A stretch of 6,568 nt of DNA from Pseudomonadota bacterium (GTDB taxonomy: Bacteria; Pseudomonadota; Gammaproteobacteria; Burkholderiales; Thiobacillaceae). The translations under genes were made by a program, and so were the position numbers. Within the stretch, counting starts at the first letter, position 1. Each line of letters begins with the position of its first letter. The stretch is taken from positions 1 through 6,568 of the forward strand of contig JAKACL010000166.1 of assembly GCA_021821425.1 (NCBI GenBank), written 5' to 3'. The notes beneath the pieces are model-generated. The model was not told the origin of the DNA, made no database searches, and was given only the letters and a program-made list of their open reading frames with translations. Of the stretch, positions 1 through 5,785 are shown one piece after another.

Positions 1-646
1 CCCCGCGCTGGAAGATTTCCAGATCGACATCATGATCGGCGAAGGCCCGGCCGCGCGCTCGGTCAAGCTCGACCTGCCGCCGTTCACGCTGGTCGGCGCT
101 ACCACCCGCGCCGGCATGCTCACCAATCCGCTGCGCGACCGCTTCGGTATCGTCGCGCGTCTGGAATTCTATTCGGCGGAAGAGCTCGGCTTCATCGTGC
201 ACCGCTCGGCCGGCCTGTTGCAGATGAACCTGGACGAGGCCGGCGCGCTGGAAATCGCCCGCCGTTCGCGCGGCACCCCGCGCATCGCCAACCGCCTGCT
301 GCGCCGCGTGCGCGACTACGCCGAAGTGAAAGCGGACGGACAGGCCACCGGTGCGGTGGCGGATGCGGCGCTGGTGATGCTGGATGTGGACCGCGCCGGG
401 CTCGATGTGATGGACAGGAAGCTCTTGTCCGCGATGATCGAGAAATTCATGGGCGGACCGGTCGGGCTGGACAACCTCGCGGCCGCCATCGGCGAGGAGC
501 GCGACACCATCGAGGATGTGCTCGAACCCTTCCTGATCCAGCAGGGCTACCTGCAGCGCACGCCGCGCGGCCGCATCGCCACGCCGCTGGCCTACCGTCA
601 CCTGGGCATCGCCGCGCCCTCCGCCCCGGGCGCCGACCTGTTTTGA
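1..646 (+). CDS. ruvB: Holliday junction branch migration DNA helicase RuvB, 3' part
   Basis: RuvB is the hexameric AAA+ ATPase that, with RuvA, drives branch migration of Holliday junctions so that RuvC can resolve them; it acts in the cytoplasm on DNA. Only the last 214 codons are present (reading from base 2), against about 336-350 residues in the family, so the Walker A and B motifs lie outside the window. Visible signatures are [10 protein letters not shown], the sensor-1 segment GATTRAG, the LRDRFGI segment holding the expected arginine finger, and the sensor-2 segment [18 protein letters not shown]. The winged-helix DNA-binding domain follows, with [38 protein letters not shown]. The protein ends in a short Ala/Pro-rich tail. 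Its TGA stop (644-646) overlaps the start codon of ybgC, so the two are probably co-transcribed. In many proteobacteria ruvC-ruvA-ruvB precede ybgC-tol-pal, so ruvA is expected just upstream. Confidence 0.98.
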   Translation, partial: PALEDFQIDIMIGEGPAARSVKLDLPPFTLVGATTRAGMLTNPLRDRFGIVARLEFYSAEELGFIVHRSAGLLQMNLDEAGALEIARRSRGTPRIANRLLRRVRDYAEVKADGQATGAVADAALVMLDVDRAGLDVMDRKLLSAMIEKFMGGPVGLDNLAAAIGEERDTIEDVLEPFLIQQGYLQRTPRGRIATPLAYRHLGIAAPSAPGADLF

Positions 647-1050
647 GCGCGCCGTTTTACTGGCCGGTCCGCGTCTACTGGGAGGACACCGATGCGGGCG
701 GCGTGGTGTACTACGCCAACTACCTCAGGTTCATGGAGCGCGCGCGCAGCGAATGGCTGCGCGCACGCGGCTTCGAGCAGGACGTGCTGCGCGACGAGAC
801 CGGCGTGGTGTTCGTGGTGCGGCGGGTGGAAATCGATTACCGCTTGCCAGCGCGCTTCAACGATGCGCTCGACGTGACCGTGCATCTACGCGAAGCCGGG
901 CGTGCCAGCCTGCTCGTGCGGCAGGAACTCCTGCGAGGGGATGTCTGTCTGGCAGAAGCGGTGGTGACGCTGGCCTGCGTCGACGCGACGCATTTCAAAC
1001 CCGTTAAAATGCCCCCAACCATACTTCAGGCTTTGCCCCAGACTCCGTGA
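643..1050 (+). CDS. ybgC: Tol-Pal-associated acyl-CoA thioesterase YbgC (hotdog fold)
   Basis: YbgC is a small cytoplasmic 4-hydroxybenzoyl-CoA-thioesterase-like enzyme that hydrolyses acyl-CoA thioesters. It is usually encoded first in the tol-pal cluster, and a link to phospholipid metabolism has been proposed. The 135-residue product has the normal family length. The active-site motif [16 protein letters not shown] spans residues 12-27, with Asp17 at the expected catalytic position, followed by [10 protein letters not shown] on the central hotdog helix. Where E. coli and Haemophilus YbgC have His (VVYHASY), this protein has Tyr24. The start is TTG at 643, which overlaps the ruvB stop. No in-frame ATG or GTG lies close upstream and the next ATG (codon 31) would remove the active site, so TTG is favoured. 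No clear Shine-Dalgarno is visible, suggesting translational coupling to ruvB. The stop overlaps the tolQ start by four bases. Confidence 0.95.
   Translation: MSAPFYWPVRVYWEDTDAGGVVYYANYLRFMERARSEWLRARGFEQDVLRDETGVVFVVRRVEIDYRLPARFNDALDVTVHLREAGRASLLVRQELLRGDVCLAEAVVTLACVDATHFKPVKMPPTILQALPQTP
1005..1010 (+). promoter_or_regulatory. Candidate sigma-70 -10 element ahead of tolQ
   Basis: A TAAAAT hexamer (5/6 match to TATAAT) sits in an unusually AT-rich patch (991-1010) near the 3' end of ybgC, with its last base 36 bases before the tolQ start. No convincing -35 box is present: the best candidate, TCGACG at 980-985, leaves a 19-base spacer. The surrounding 12 bases (1003-1014) match 10 of 12 positions of a similar element ahead of tolB. 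This could be an internal promoter for tolQRA, but it is a motif-only call. Confidence 0.35.
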
Positions 1051-1739
1051 ATCCAGAACTCAGCCAGGACCTTTCGCTGTTCCACCTGATCATCCAGGCC
1101 TCGGTGCCGGTGCAGCTCGTGATGCTGCTGCTGCTGGGCGCATCGCTGCTGTCGTGGTGGTTCATTTTCATCAAGATGTTCACGCTGAAGCGTGCCCTGC
1201 GCGAAACCGACCGCTTCGAGCGCGAATTCTGGGCGGGCGGCGACATCAACGTCATGTACAAGCGGGTGGCCGGGCAGCGTGAAACCGCGGGGGAGATGGA
1301 GCGCATCTTCGCGGCCGGTTTCAGCGAGTTCATCAAGCTGCGGCAGCAGGCCGGGCTGTCGCTCAATGTCATCATCGACGGCACCCGCCGCGCCATGCGC
1401 GCGACCTACCAGCGCGAACTGGACAACCTCGAATCGCACCTGTCGTTTCTCGCCACCGTCGGCTCGGTGTCGCCCTACGTCGGCCTGTTCGGCACCGTGT
1501 GGGGCATCATGATCGCCTTCATGGGGCTGTCGAGCGTGGCGCAGGCCACGCTGGCGCAGGTTGCGCCGGGCATCGCCGAAGCGCTGATTGCCACCGCCAT
1601 GGGCCTGTTCGCAGCCATTCCCGCGGTGGTGGGCTACAACCGCTATACCCACGACATCGATCGCCTGTCGAACCGGATGGAAAGCTTCATGGAAGAGTTT
1701 TCCAACATCCTTCAGCGCCAGGCCCCCAAGGCGGCCTAA
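1047..1739 (+). CDS. tolQ: Tol-Pal system inner-membrane proton-channel subunit TolQ
   Basis: TolQ is the polytopic inner-membrane subunit of the TolQR stator, which uses the proton motive force to power TolA. It is homologous to ExbB and MotA. The 230-residue protein matches the usual length. The hydrophobic segments fit the three-helix topology: about residues 19-42 (VPVQLVMLLLLGASLLSWW core), about 133-158 and about 168-195, with a large cytoplasmic loop between the first two. Conserved signatures are GLFGTVWGIM (146-155) and APGIAEALIATAMGL (173-187). Thr150 and Thr183 fall at the positions of the E. coli channel-lining threonines (145 and 178). The start is GTG at 1047, overlapping the ybgC stop as GTGA; no useful Shine-Dalgarno precedes it. 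tolR begins four bases after the stop. ExbB is the alternative, but adjacent tolR, tolA, tolB and pal settle the identity. Confidence 0.98.
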   Translation: MNPELSQDLSLFHLIIQASVPVQLVMLLLLGASLLSWWFIFIKMFTLKRALRETDRFEREFWAGGDINVMYKRVAGQRETAGEMERIFAAGFSEFIKLRQQAGLSLNVIIDGTRRAMRATYQRELDNLESHLSFLATVGSVSPYVGLFGTVWGIMIAFMGLSSVAQATLAQVAPGIAEALIATAMGLFAAIPAVVGYNRYTHDIDRLSNRMESFMEEFSNILQRQAPKAA

Positions 1740-1743
1740 CCCG

Positions 1744-2154
1744 GTGGCACGCACGCGCAAACAGCTTAGCCAGATCAACGTCGTTCCGATGATCGACGTG
1801 ATGCTGGTGCTGCTCGTCATCTTCATGGTGACCGCGCCCTTCATCAATCCCGGCCAGGTCGAGTTGCCGAGCGTCGGCCAGACCGCGCAGCCGCCGTCGC
1901 AGCCGCTCGAGCTGATCATCAAGGACTCCGGTGAATACCGGCTGCGTGACCGCGCAGCCGGGGGGGTCGAGCGGGTGATCGAAAAGTCGGCGCTGGCGGC
2001 CGAGGTGGCCGCGCTGCACGGGGCCGCGCCGGACCAGCCCGTGGTCATCGCAGCGGACAAGAACGTCCGCTATGAAGAAGTGATGCACGCGATGACGGTG
2101 CTGCAGCAGGCGCAGATCACCCGCATCGGCCTGCTCGCCCGCCCGGCCCGATGA
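1744..2154 (+). CDS. tolR: Tol-Pal system inner-membrane protein TolR
   Basis: TolR pairs with TolQ to form the proton-conducting stator and has a periplasmic domain thought to contact peptidoglycan. The 136-residue product has a short cytoplasmic N-terminus (ARTRKQLSQINVVP), a single transmembrane helix from about residue 17 to 35 and a periplasmic ExbD/TolR domain. Asp18, in VVPMIDVMLVLLVIFMV, is the expected proton-carrying aspartate (Asp23 in E. coli). The periplasmic part keeps the ELPS segment and the VVIAADKNVRYEEVM motif typical of the family. GTG at 1744 is chosen as start because it gives the canonical N-terminus; the frame is open further upstream, but those codons overlap tolQ and look like its shadow. 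A weak AAGG (1728-1731) lies 12 bases upstream, so coupling to tolQ is likely. A run of seven G (1960-1966) lies within Gly-Gly codons. Confidence 0.97.
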   Translation: MARTRKQLSQINVVPMIDVMLVLLVIFMVTAPFINPGQVELPSVGQTAQPPSQPLELIIKDSGEYRLRDRAAGGVERVIEKSALAAEVAALHGAAPDQPVVIAADKNVRYEEVMHAMTVLQQAQITRIGLLARPAR

Positions 2155-2996
2155 ACCTGCCCGCCGACACGCCCTTCCATTCCCGTCCCGCTGCACCCCG
2201 ACTCGCTGCCGCTGCGATGGCGCTGGGCGTGCATGCCGCCTTTGTTTCGCTGCTGGTGTTCGGCGTGTCGTGGCAGACCCGCGACGCCGCGCCGGTGATG
2301 GTCGATGTCTGGACCTCGCTGCCGCCGTCGGTCGCGGTGGAGTCGCCCGCGCTCACGCCGCCACCGCCACCGCCACCGCCGAAACCGGAGCCTGTGCGCC
2401 CGCCGCCCCCCGAGCCGGTGGTGAAGACGCCGCCACCGCCGAAAGCGCCCGACATCGCGCTCGAGCAAAAAAAGATCGAGGCCGAGCGTCTGAAAAAACA
2501 GCAGGCGGCGGAGGAGAAAGCGCGCGCAGAAGCAGCAAAAGCCGCGCAGCAGAAGCAGCTGGCCGAGCAGAAAAAGCGCGCGCTGCAGCGCCAGATCGAA
2601 GAAGACGAGCAGGTGCGGCGCATGGCGGAGGCGGAGGCAGCGCAGGCCGCGCAGCAGGCCAGCCAGGCGGAAGCGCGCGCGGCTGCCAGCAGGCGCGAGG
2701 CCGCGGTCGCCGGCGTCGTCGGCCAGTTTCGCAACCAGATCAGCGCCAAGGTGCGCGGTAACACCCGACTGCCCGACAACCTCGTCGGCAATCCCGAAGT
2801 GCACTGCCTCGTGCGGCTGCTGCCAACAGGTGAAGTGCAGAGCGTGCGGGTGACGCGATCGAGCGGCAACGTGGCGTACGACGACGCGGTAGTGCGCGCG
2901 ATCGAGAAATCGTCGCCGTTGCCGCTGCCGGAGGATCGCGACGCACGCGCGCAATTCGTTCCGGAACTTTCCTTCGTTCATCGCCCCAAACCCTGA
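2151..2996 (+). CDS. tolA: Tol-Pal system envelope-spanning protein TolA
   Basis: TolA is anchored in the inner membrane, energised by TolQR, and reaches across the periplasm to bind TolB and Pal. The order is as expected. A cytoplasmic N-terminus is followed by one transmembrane helix (about residues 18-39, His28 within it), then DVWTSLPP (52-59) and a proline-rich stretch (66-100, with eight consecutive prolines at 70-77). A charged Ala/Gln/Glu/Lys-rich helix follows (about 101-185), then a TonB-like C-terminal domain (about 186-281) with the GNPEVHCLVRLLPTGEV and SSGNVAYDDAVVRAIE segments. At 281 residues it is well short of the 421-residue E. coli protein, mainly in the helical domain. 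Only one cysteine is present (Cys219), so the disulfide of E. coli TolA cannot form. ATG at 2151 overlaps the tolR stop (ATGA) with no clear Shine-Dalgarno. TonB is the alternative, rejected on context. Confidence 0.96.
   Translation: MNLPADTPFHSRPAAPRLAAAAMALGVHAAFVSLLVFGVSWQTRDAAPVMVDVWTSLPPSVAVESPALTPPPPPPPPKPEPVRPPPPEPVVKTPPPPKAPDIALEQKKIEAERLKKQQAAEEKARAEAAKAAQQKQLAEQKKRALQRQIEEDEQVRRMAEAEAAQAAQQASQAEARAAASRREAAVAGVVGQFRNQISAKVRGNTRLPDNLVGNPEVHCLVRLLPTGEVQSVRVTRSSGNVAYDDAVVRAIEKSSPLPLPEDRDARAQFVPELSFVHRPKP
2358..2381 (+). repeat. CCGCCA hexanucleotide tandem repeat encoding polyproline
   Basis: Three perfect CCGCCA units (2358-2375) followed by CCGCCG encode the eight consecutive prolines 70-77 of TolA. 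A related shorter CCGCCACCGCCG copy occurs at the later proline stretch (about residues 94-97). The in-frame hexamer could change length by slippage without breaking the frame. Confidence 0.8.
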
Positions 2997-2998
2997 GC

Positions 2999-3023
2999 GC
3001 GACGCCAGCCGATGCGGCGTCGC
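2999..3023 (+). other. Perfect 8-bp inverted repeat in the tolA-tolB spacer
   Basis: GCGACGCC (2999-3006) and GGCGTCGC (3016-3023) are exact reverse complements separated by a 9-base loop, starting two bases after the tolA stop. The following bases (ATTCTGCG) do not form a clear U-tract, so it is at best a weak terminator or attenuator. It could instead be a 3'-end stabiliser or processing site for the tolQRA message. It lies just upstream of the candidate tolB promoter. Confidence 0.45.
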
Positions 3024-3045
3024 ATTCTGCGCCCCCGGCGCGCCA

Positions 3046-3054
3046 TGCTAAACT
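3046..3054 (+). promoter_or_regulatory. Candidate extended -10 promoter element for tolB-pal-cpoB
   Basis: TGCTAAACT fits an extended -10 layout (TG, one base, then TAAACT, a 4/6 match to TATAAT) in the spacer between tolA and tolB. Its last base is 41 bases before the chosen tolB start. The -35 region is poor (TTCTGC at 3025-3030 with an 18-base spacer), which an extended -10 can tolerate. Bases 3047-3058 match 10 of 12 positions of the element ahead of tolQ (1003-1014). An internal promoter before tolB is known in E. coli, so the position makes sense, but this is only a motif call. Confidence 0.4.
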
Positions 3055-3095
3055 GCCCTGCAAGTCAGGCACCTTCGATCGAGATTTCCGAGCCT

Positions 3096-4370
3096 ATGCC
3101 GCGCGTTGTTCTGTTCTACCCCATGCTTTTCCTCGCCCTGCTGTGTGCGCCGTTTTCCGCGCGCGCAGCGCTTGAAATCCAGGTGGTCGGCGGCGCCGCC
3201 AACAAGATCGCGGTGGCGATGGTGCCGTTTCAGGCGGCGCCGGGGCAGCCTGTGCCGGACCTGTCCGAGATCGCCGGCGACGATCTGGAGCGGAGCGGCC
3301 AGTTCAGGCGGGTCGACCTCGGCGGCGCGGCCCGGCCGGTGGCACCGGCGCAGGTGGATCATGCATTCTGGCGCGGCCGCGGCGCCGATGCCGTCGTCAT
3401 CGGCCAGGTGACCGCGCTGGCGGGCGGCCGTTTCGAAGTCCGGTTCTATCTCATGGACGTGGTCAAGCGCACCCAGCTGGCGGCATTCGCCTACACCATC
3501 CCGGCCAGGCAGTGGCGCGCCACCGCCCACCAGATTGCCGACATCGTCTACGAAAAACTGACCGGCACGCCGGGCGCGTTCAGCACCCGCATCACTTATG
3601 TGCAAAAGCAGGGCAAGCGTTTTGAATTGCGCGTGGCCGATGCCGACGGGCACAATCCGCGCACCGTGATGCGTTCCGCCGAGCCGGTGATTTCGCCGCG
3701 TTTTTCGCCGGACGGCACGCGCATGGCCTATGTGTCGTTCGAGGACAAGAAACCTGTGGTCTACGTGCAGTCGCTGCAGGATGGCCGGCGCAGCAAGGTC
3801 GCCGCCTTCAAGGGCTCCAACTCCGCGCCCGCCTGGTCGCCTGACGGCAAGCGCATCGCGGTGGTGCTGACGCGCGACGACGCCTCGCAGATTTACCTGA
3901 TCAACGCAGACGGCAGCGGACTTGCGCGAATCTCGCGCAGCGCCAGCATCGACACCGAGCCGGTTTTCGCGCCCGATGGCGCAACGATTTATTTCACCTC
4001 CGATCGCGGCGGCAGTGCGCAGATCTACCAGATGCCGGTCAGCGGCGGCGCTGCCCGGCGAGTGACCTTCAATGGCAGTTACAATGTGTCTCCTGCGATC
4101 AGCAAGGATGGCCGGCGTCTTGCCTACATCAGTCGCGACGAAGGCCGCTTCCGGGTGGTGCTGCACGAGCTGTCCACCGGGCAGACCCGGGTGCTGACCG
4201 ACAGCGCCCGCGACGAGTCCCCCAGTTTCGCGCCCAACGGCCAGGTGGTGCTGTATGCCACCGTGCAGGGCGGACGCGGTATCCTTGGCACGGTGAGCCT
4301 GGACGGTCAGACCCGTGCGCGTCTGTCGGAGCCGGGGGTGGATGCCCGCGAACCGGCCTGGGGGCCGTAG
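3096..4370 (+). CDS. tolB: Tol-Pal system periplasmic beta-propeller protein TolB
   Basis: TolB is the soluble periplasmic partner that binds either Pal or TolA and whose N-terminal strand passes the TolA signal. The 424-residue product (E. coli: 430) starts with a Sec signal peptide with hydrophobic core FYPMLFLALLCAPF and a likely cut after Ala24 (SARA|ALEI), leaving the TolA-binding TolB box at the mature N-terminus. Residues about 25-160 form the alpha/beta domain (AMVPFQAAPG, IAGDDLERSGQF). A WD40-like propeller follows. Its SPDG-type turns begin at residues 204 (SPDG), 248 (SPDG), 292 (APDG), 336 (SKDG) and 379 (APNG), a strict 43-44-residue period, and the protein closes with EPAWGP. 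ATG at 3096 is chosen because it directly precedes the signal peptide; ATG 3123 (codon 10) is a weaker alternative, and the open frame back to 3012 would add a non-signal extension. The Shine-Dalgarno is weak. Confidence 0.97.
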   Translation: MPRVVLFYPMLFLALLCAPFSARAALEIQVVGGAANKIAVAMVPFQAAPGQPVPDLSEIAGDDLERSGQFRRVDLGGAARPVAPAQVDHAFWRGRGADAVVIGQVTALAGGRFEVRFYLMDVVKRTQLAAFAYTIPARQWRATAHQIADIVYEKLTGTPGAFSTRITYVQKQGKRFELRVADADGHNPRTVMRSAEPVISPRFSPDGTRMAYVSFEDKKPVVYVQSLQDGRRSKVAAFKGSNSAPAWSPDGKRIAVVLTRDDASQIYLINADGSGLARISRSASIDTEPVFAPDGATIYFTSDRGGSAQIYQMPVSGGAARRVTFNGSYNVSPAISKDGRRLAYISRDEGRFRVVLHELSTGQTRVLTDSARDESPSFAPNGQVVLYATVQGGRGILGTVSLDGQTRARLSEPGVDAREPAWGP

Positions 4371-4434
4371 CAGCAGGAGTAGGGAGCGGGTGGCCCGGCA
4401 TCGGGCGGCCCATGCAGCATCGTTTTCATTCAAA

Positions 4435-4440
4435 AAGGAG
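4435..4440 (+). promoter_or_regulatory. Strong Shine-Dalgarno for pal
   Basis: AAGGAG at 4435-4440 with a 6-base spacer to the ATG at 4447, set in an A-rich leader (4421-4446) unlike the G+C-rich surroundings. It fixes the pal start, even though the frame is open back to 4315. It is the only near-consensus ribosome binding site in the window. Confidence 0.9.
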
Positions 4441-4446
4441 AGACAG

Positions 4447-5001
4447 ATGAACAAGATTTTCTGGCCCGTATTGCTTGCCCTGACCGTGTCCGCATGCAGC
4501 ACCAAAGGCACGACACCCGCGCAGGTCGAGGACCGCACCGGCACCGCAACAACGGCCCCGGCGACCGGCGCCGCCAGCACCGGTACCAGCAGCGATTCCG
4601 TCTCCGGCAGCGCATTGCCGGGCGACGCCACCGGCGTCGATCCGCGCAAGGACCCGGCCAATGTGTTGTCCAAGCGCAGCGTCTTTTTCGATTTCGACAG
4701 CTTCGTGGTTAAGGATGAATACAGCGAAATGATCCAGGCCCATGCCAGCTACCTCAACGCCAACCGTAATGCCCGCGTGATCCTGCAGGGCAACGCCGAC
4801 GAGCGCGGCAGCCGCGAATACAACCTGGCGCTGGGACAAAAGCGTGCCGAGGCCGTGCGCCGCGCGTTGTCCGTGCTGGGCGTAACCGAGTCGCAGATGG
4901 AAGCGGTCAGCTTTGGCGAGGAAAAACTGCGTAACACCGGCAGCACCGAAGAGGCGCATGCCGAGAACCGTCGCACCGATGTGGTGTATGGCGACGAGTA
5001 A
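4447..5001 (+). CDS. pal: Peptidoglycan-associated lipoprotein Pal
   Basis: Pal is the abundant outer-membrane lipoprotein that grips peptidoglycan and is moved to the division site by the Tol machine. The 184-residue precursor has a lipoprotein signal peptide with lipobox VSAC, so Cys17 should be cut by signal peptidase II and lipidated; Ser18 at +2 agrees with outer-membrane sorting. A Thr/Ser/Ala/Gly/Pro-rich tether covers about residues 20-65. The OmpA-like peptidoglycan-binding domain runs from about 74 to 181. It carries VFFDFDSFVV (79-88), GNADERGSREYNLALGQKRAEAV (115-137, with Asp118, Arg120 and Arg133 at conserved family positions) and ENRRTDVVY (173-181). A 76-base spacer separates it from tolB. 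The very strong ribosome binding site, alone in the operon, fits the high abundance of Pal relative to TolA in studied species. The last 14 bases overlap cpoB. Confidence 0.98.
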   Translation: MNKIFWPVLLALTVSACSTKGTTPAQVEDRTGTATTAPATGAASTGTSSDSVSGSALPGDATGVDPRKDPANVLSKRSVFFDFDSFVVKDEYSEMIQAHASYLNANRNARVILQGNADERGSREYNLALGQKRAEAVRRALSVLGVTESQMEAVSFGEEKLRNTGSTEEAHAENRRTDVVYGDE

Positions 5002-5779
5002 GCGCCTGCTGCAGCGGGGGGGGCTGGTGCTGGTCGGCGCGTTCGCGCTGGGGCAGCCGGCATGGGCGCTGTTCGGCAATGCCGAGCTCACCCGGCAGAC
5101 GCAGGCGCTGCAGCAACGTGCGGATGCGGTCGATGCCCGACTCGGCAAGATCGAGGCCGCGCTGCAGGACAATCGCAAGCTGCTCGACCTGCTGAAGGAA
5201 GTCGAAACGCTGAAGGCTGAAAACGCGCGGCTGCGCGGACTGGTCGAAATGCAGCAGCACCAGATGGAGACGCTCGGCAAGCGGCAGAACGATCTGTACG
5301 CCGACCTCGACCAGCGCCTGGCCGACCTCGCCAAAGCCGCCCAGCCTGCGGCTGCGCCTGCCGATGCGGGTGTCGTGGCGGCCGGTGCGCCGCCCGCCGA
5401 TGCCTCGGCGGCGTCGCGCAGCTACGAATCCGCGCTCGCATTGTTTCGCGAAGCCAATTATCCGGGCGCCATCGCCGGTTTTGGCAGCTTTCTCAAGGCC
5501 CATCCCGACAGCGAACTCGCCGCCAACGCGCAGTACTGGATCGGCTATTCGTATTACGCGCTGAAAGACTACAAGACCGCACTGGCGCAGCAGCAAAAGC
5601 TGGTCGCCACCTATCCCGGCAATCCCAAGGTGCCCGATGCGCTGTTCAACATCGCCGCCAACCAGATCGCGCTGGGGCAGACGGCCACTGCCCGCAAGAC
5701 GCTCGAGGAGATCGTCGCGAAGCATCCCGGCACCCCGGCTGCCACCCTTGCTGCCCGCCGGCTGTCCACGCTCAAATAA
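4988..5779 (+). CDS. cpoB: Cell division coordinator CpoB (YbgF), periplasmic TPR protein
   Basis: CpoB is a periplasmic protein that interacts with TolA and, in E. coli, coordinates outer-membrane constriction by Tol with septal peptidoglycan synthesis by PBP1B-LpoB. The 263-residue product equals the E. coli length. It has a Sec signal peptide (ATSKRLLQR then a hydrophobic core, likely cut after Ala27, PAWA|LFGN). A heptad-rich coiled coil over about residues 31-118 probably trimerises. An Ala/Pro-rich linker runs to about 142, and a C-terminal tetratricopeptide domain occupies 146-263 ([51 protein letters not shown]). ATG at 4988 is chosen because it gives the signal peptide directly; the frame is open to 4913, but that part is inside pal. 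It overlaps pal by 14 bases without a clear Shine-Dalgarno, so translation probably depends on pal. Codons 10-12 contain a run of eight G. Confidence 0.96.
   Translation: MATSKRLLQRGGLVLVGAFALGQPAWALFGNAELTRQTQALQQRADAVDARLGKIEAALQDNRKLLDLLKEVETLKAENARLRGLVEMQQHQMETLGKRQNDLYADLDQRLADLAKAAQPAAAPADAGVVAAGAPPADASAASRSYESALALFREANYPGAIAGFGSFLKAHPDSELAANAQYWIGYSYYALKDYKTALAQQQKLVATYPGNPKVPDALFNIAANQIALGQTATARKTLEEIVAKHPGTPAATLAARRLSTLK
5016..5023 (+). repeat. G8 homopolymer in the cpoB signal-peptide codons
   Basis: Eight consecutive G follow C5015 and precede C5024, within codons for Arg10-Gly11-Gly12 of CpoB. Loss of one G would shift into a frame that stops at 5193-5195; gain of one would stop at 5218-5220. 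It is the longest single-base run noticed in the window. Confidence 0.85.
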
Positions 5780-5785
5780 ACCCGC

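Noticed and set aside
1588..1743. Upstream extension of the tolR frame into tolQ
   Set aside because: The added codons overlap tolQ and resemble its shadow; GTG 1744 gives the canonical TolR N-terminus.
1026..2060. Antisense open frame (344 codons) opposite tolQ and tolR
   Set aside because: Same shadow pattern: no recognisable motif, and full overlap with confident genes.
2070..2981. Antisense open frame (303 codons) opposite tolA
   Set aside because: The Arg/Leu/Phe-rich composition simply mirrors the Pro/Ala/Lys/Glu repeats of tolA; no start context or domain.
1047..2996. Reading tolQ-tolR-tolA as exbB-exbD-tonB
   Set aside because: The neighbouring ybgC, tolB, pal and cpoB, together with the coiled-helix domain of the third gene, identify the Tol system.
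3012..3095. Upstream extension of the tolB frame
   Set aside because: It would place about 28 Arg/Pro-rich residues before an otherwise perfect signal peptide and would cover the hairpin and promoter-like element.
4393..4406. Hairpin GCCCG-GCAT-CGGGC in the tolB-pal spacer, with a 9-base imperfect direct repeat (4388-4396 and 4403-4411)
   Set aside because: Only five base pairs and no U-tract; such short stems are common by chance at this G+C content.
4315..4446. Upstream extension of the pal frame
   Set aside because: The strong Shine-Dalgarno at 4435-4440 and the lipoprotein signal peptide fix the start at 4447.
3048..4673. Long antisense open frame (541 codons) opposite tolB and pal
   Set aside because: It lies fully opposite well-identified genes, its product is low-complexity His/Arg/Gly/Ala-rich with no recognisable domain, and such frames are expected opposite G+C-rich coding DNA.
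4913..4987. Upstream extension of the cpoB frame within pal
   Set aside because: The extra residues precede a good signal peptide that starts at ATG 4988.
5780..5785. A preQ1 riboswitch controlling queE
   Set aside because: Only six bases separate cpoB and queE, and no aptamer-like sequence was seen at the end of cpoB.
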